DNA of 24,916 nt from the NCBI RefSeq assembly GCF_000003605.2, contig NW_003145785.1:403482-428397 (forward strand), in the 5' to 3' direction. The notes under the pieces are model-generated. The model made no database searches and was not told the origin of the DNA. It worked only from the letters and a program-made list of their open reading frames with translations. The DNA is from Saccoglossus kowalevskii. Taxonomy: Eukaryota > Hemichordata > Enteropneusta > Harrimaniidae. A program made the position numbers and the translations under genes. Positions 24,908-24,916 of the stretch are shown here, in pieces. Each line of letters opens with the position of its first letter. Within the stretch, counting starts at the first letter, position 1.

Positions 24908-24916
24908 CACCATGGC
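24908..24916 (-). other. Possible exon/donor edge of a minus-strand gene
   Basis: On the minus strand the last bases read GCCATG then GTGAGTAAAA, a consensus 5' splice site directly after an ATG in good Kozak context. If real, a neighbouring gene starts just outside the window and its first intron extends leftward into it. The evidence is only these few bases. Confidence 0.2.

Larger units (their letters stand above)
22836..24916. other. Downstream non-coding region rich in short repeats
   Basis: No convincing exon apart from a possible donor at the right edge. It contains the second copy of the dispersed repeat (22894-23000), a two-unit tandem repeat (23057-23133), a TACTGTAAA-type MITE (23469-23631) and two TTAA-flanked MITEs (24089-24215, 24306-24441). 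Confidence 0.6.

Noticed and set aside
1-24916. Prokaryotic-type features such as operons, CRISPR arrays or phage genes
   Set aside because: No long uninterrupted frames, no spaced direct repeats, and the only real gene is spliced with GT-AG introns.

Overview
The window is eukaryotic nuclear DNA: one protein-coding gene on the + strand, split into at least twelve short exons by AT-rich introns of 0.3 to 5.7 kb. The protein is recognisable as the C-terminal part of RNF220, an animal RING-type E3 ubiquitin ligase. AT-rich introns, many short inverted-repeat transposons and strong divergence from vertebrate RNF220 outside the conserved blocks suggest an invertebrate, perhaps a marine one such as a hemichordate, echinoderm, cephalochordate or lophotrochozoan. 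The species cannot be fixed from the sequence.

Layout: 1-3083 has no exon I can support and is probably the 3' part of an upstream RNF220 intron. Exons lie at 3084-3219, 7580-7610, 13360-13449, 14064-14106, 14438-14628 (repeated at 15048-15238), 15950-16067, 16368-16551, 16966-17030, 18054-18120, 19231-19339, 19679-19753 and 20416-20487. All have GT-AG junctions. Counting the repeated exon once, they join into one open frame of 392 codons plus TAA. The 3' UTR probably runs to about 22,830. From there to 24,916 I see repeats, and possibly the edge of a minus-strand gene at the very end.

The encoded protein carries a zinc-finger-like CxxC module, a basic segment, a C2HC zinc finger, the conserved EEYEW and acidic DSDADLNVDGDD blocks of RNF220, a short coiled coil and a terminal C3HC4 RING finger ending ...RKIYL. 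These are the substrate/partner-binding and catalytic parts of one ligase. The N-terminal half lies outside the window.

An 87-base N gap (14771-14857) is flanked by two near-identical copies of the same about 0.5-kb segment, each with the same 191-nt exon. This is best read as two overlapping contigs, or two haplotypes, that were not merged, not as a true duplication: using both exons would shift the frame and hit a stop.

The rest of the interest is in non-coding DNA: a MITE family with TACTGTAAA termini (four copies), a TTAA-flanked MITE family (two copies near the right end), an inverted pair of a conserved repeat 21 kb apart, a foldback of CTTAGC/GGGCTAAG units, recurrent 11-16-mers that resemble zinc-finger protein sites, and several hairpins and G-rich tracts. 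I found no tRNA, rRNA, CRISPR array or viral gene.
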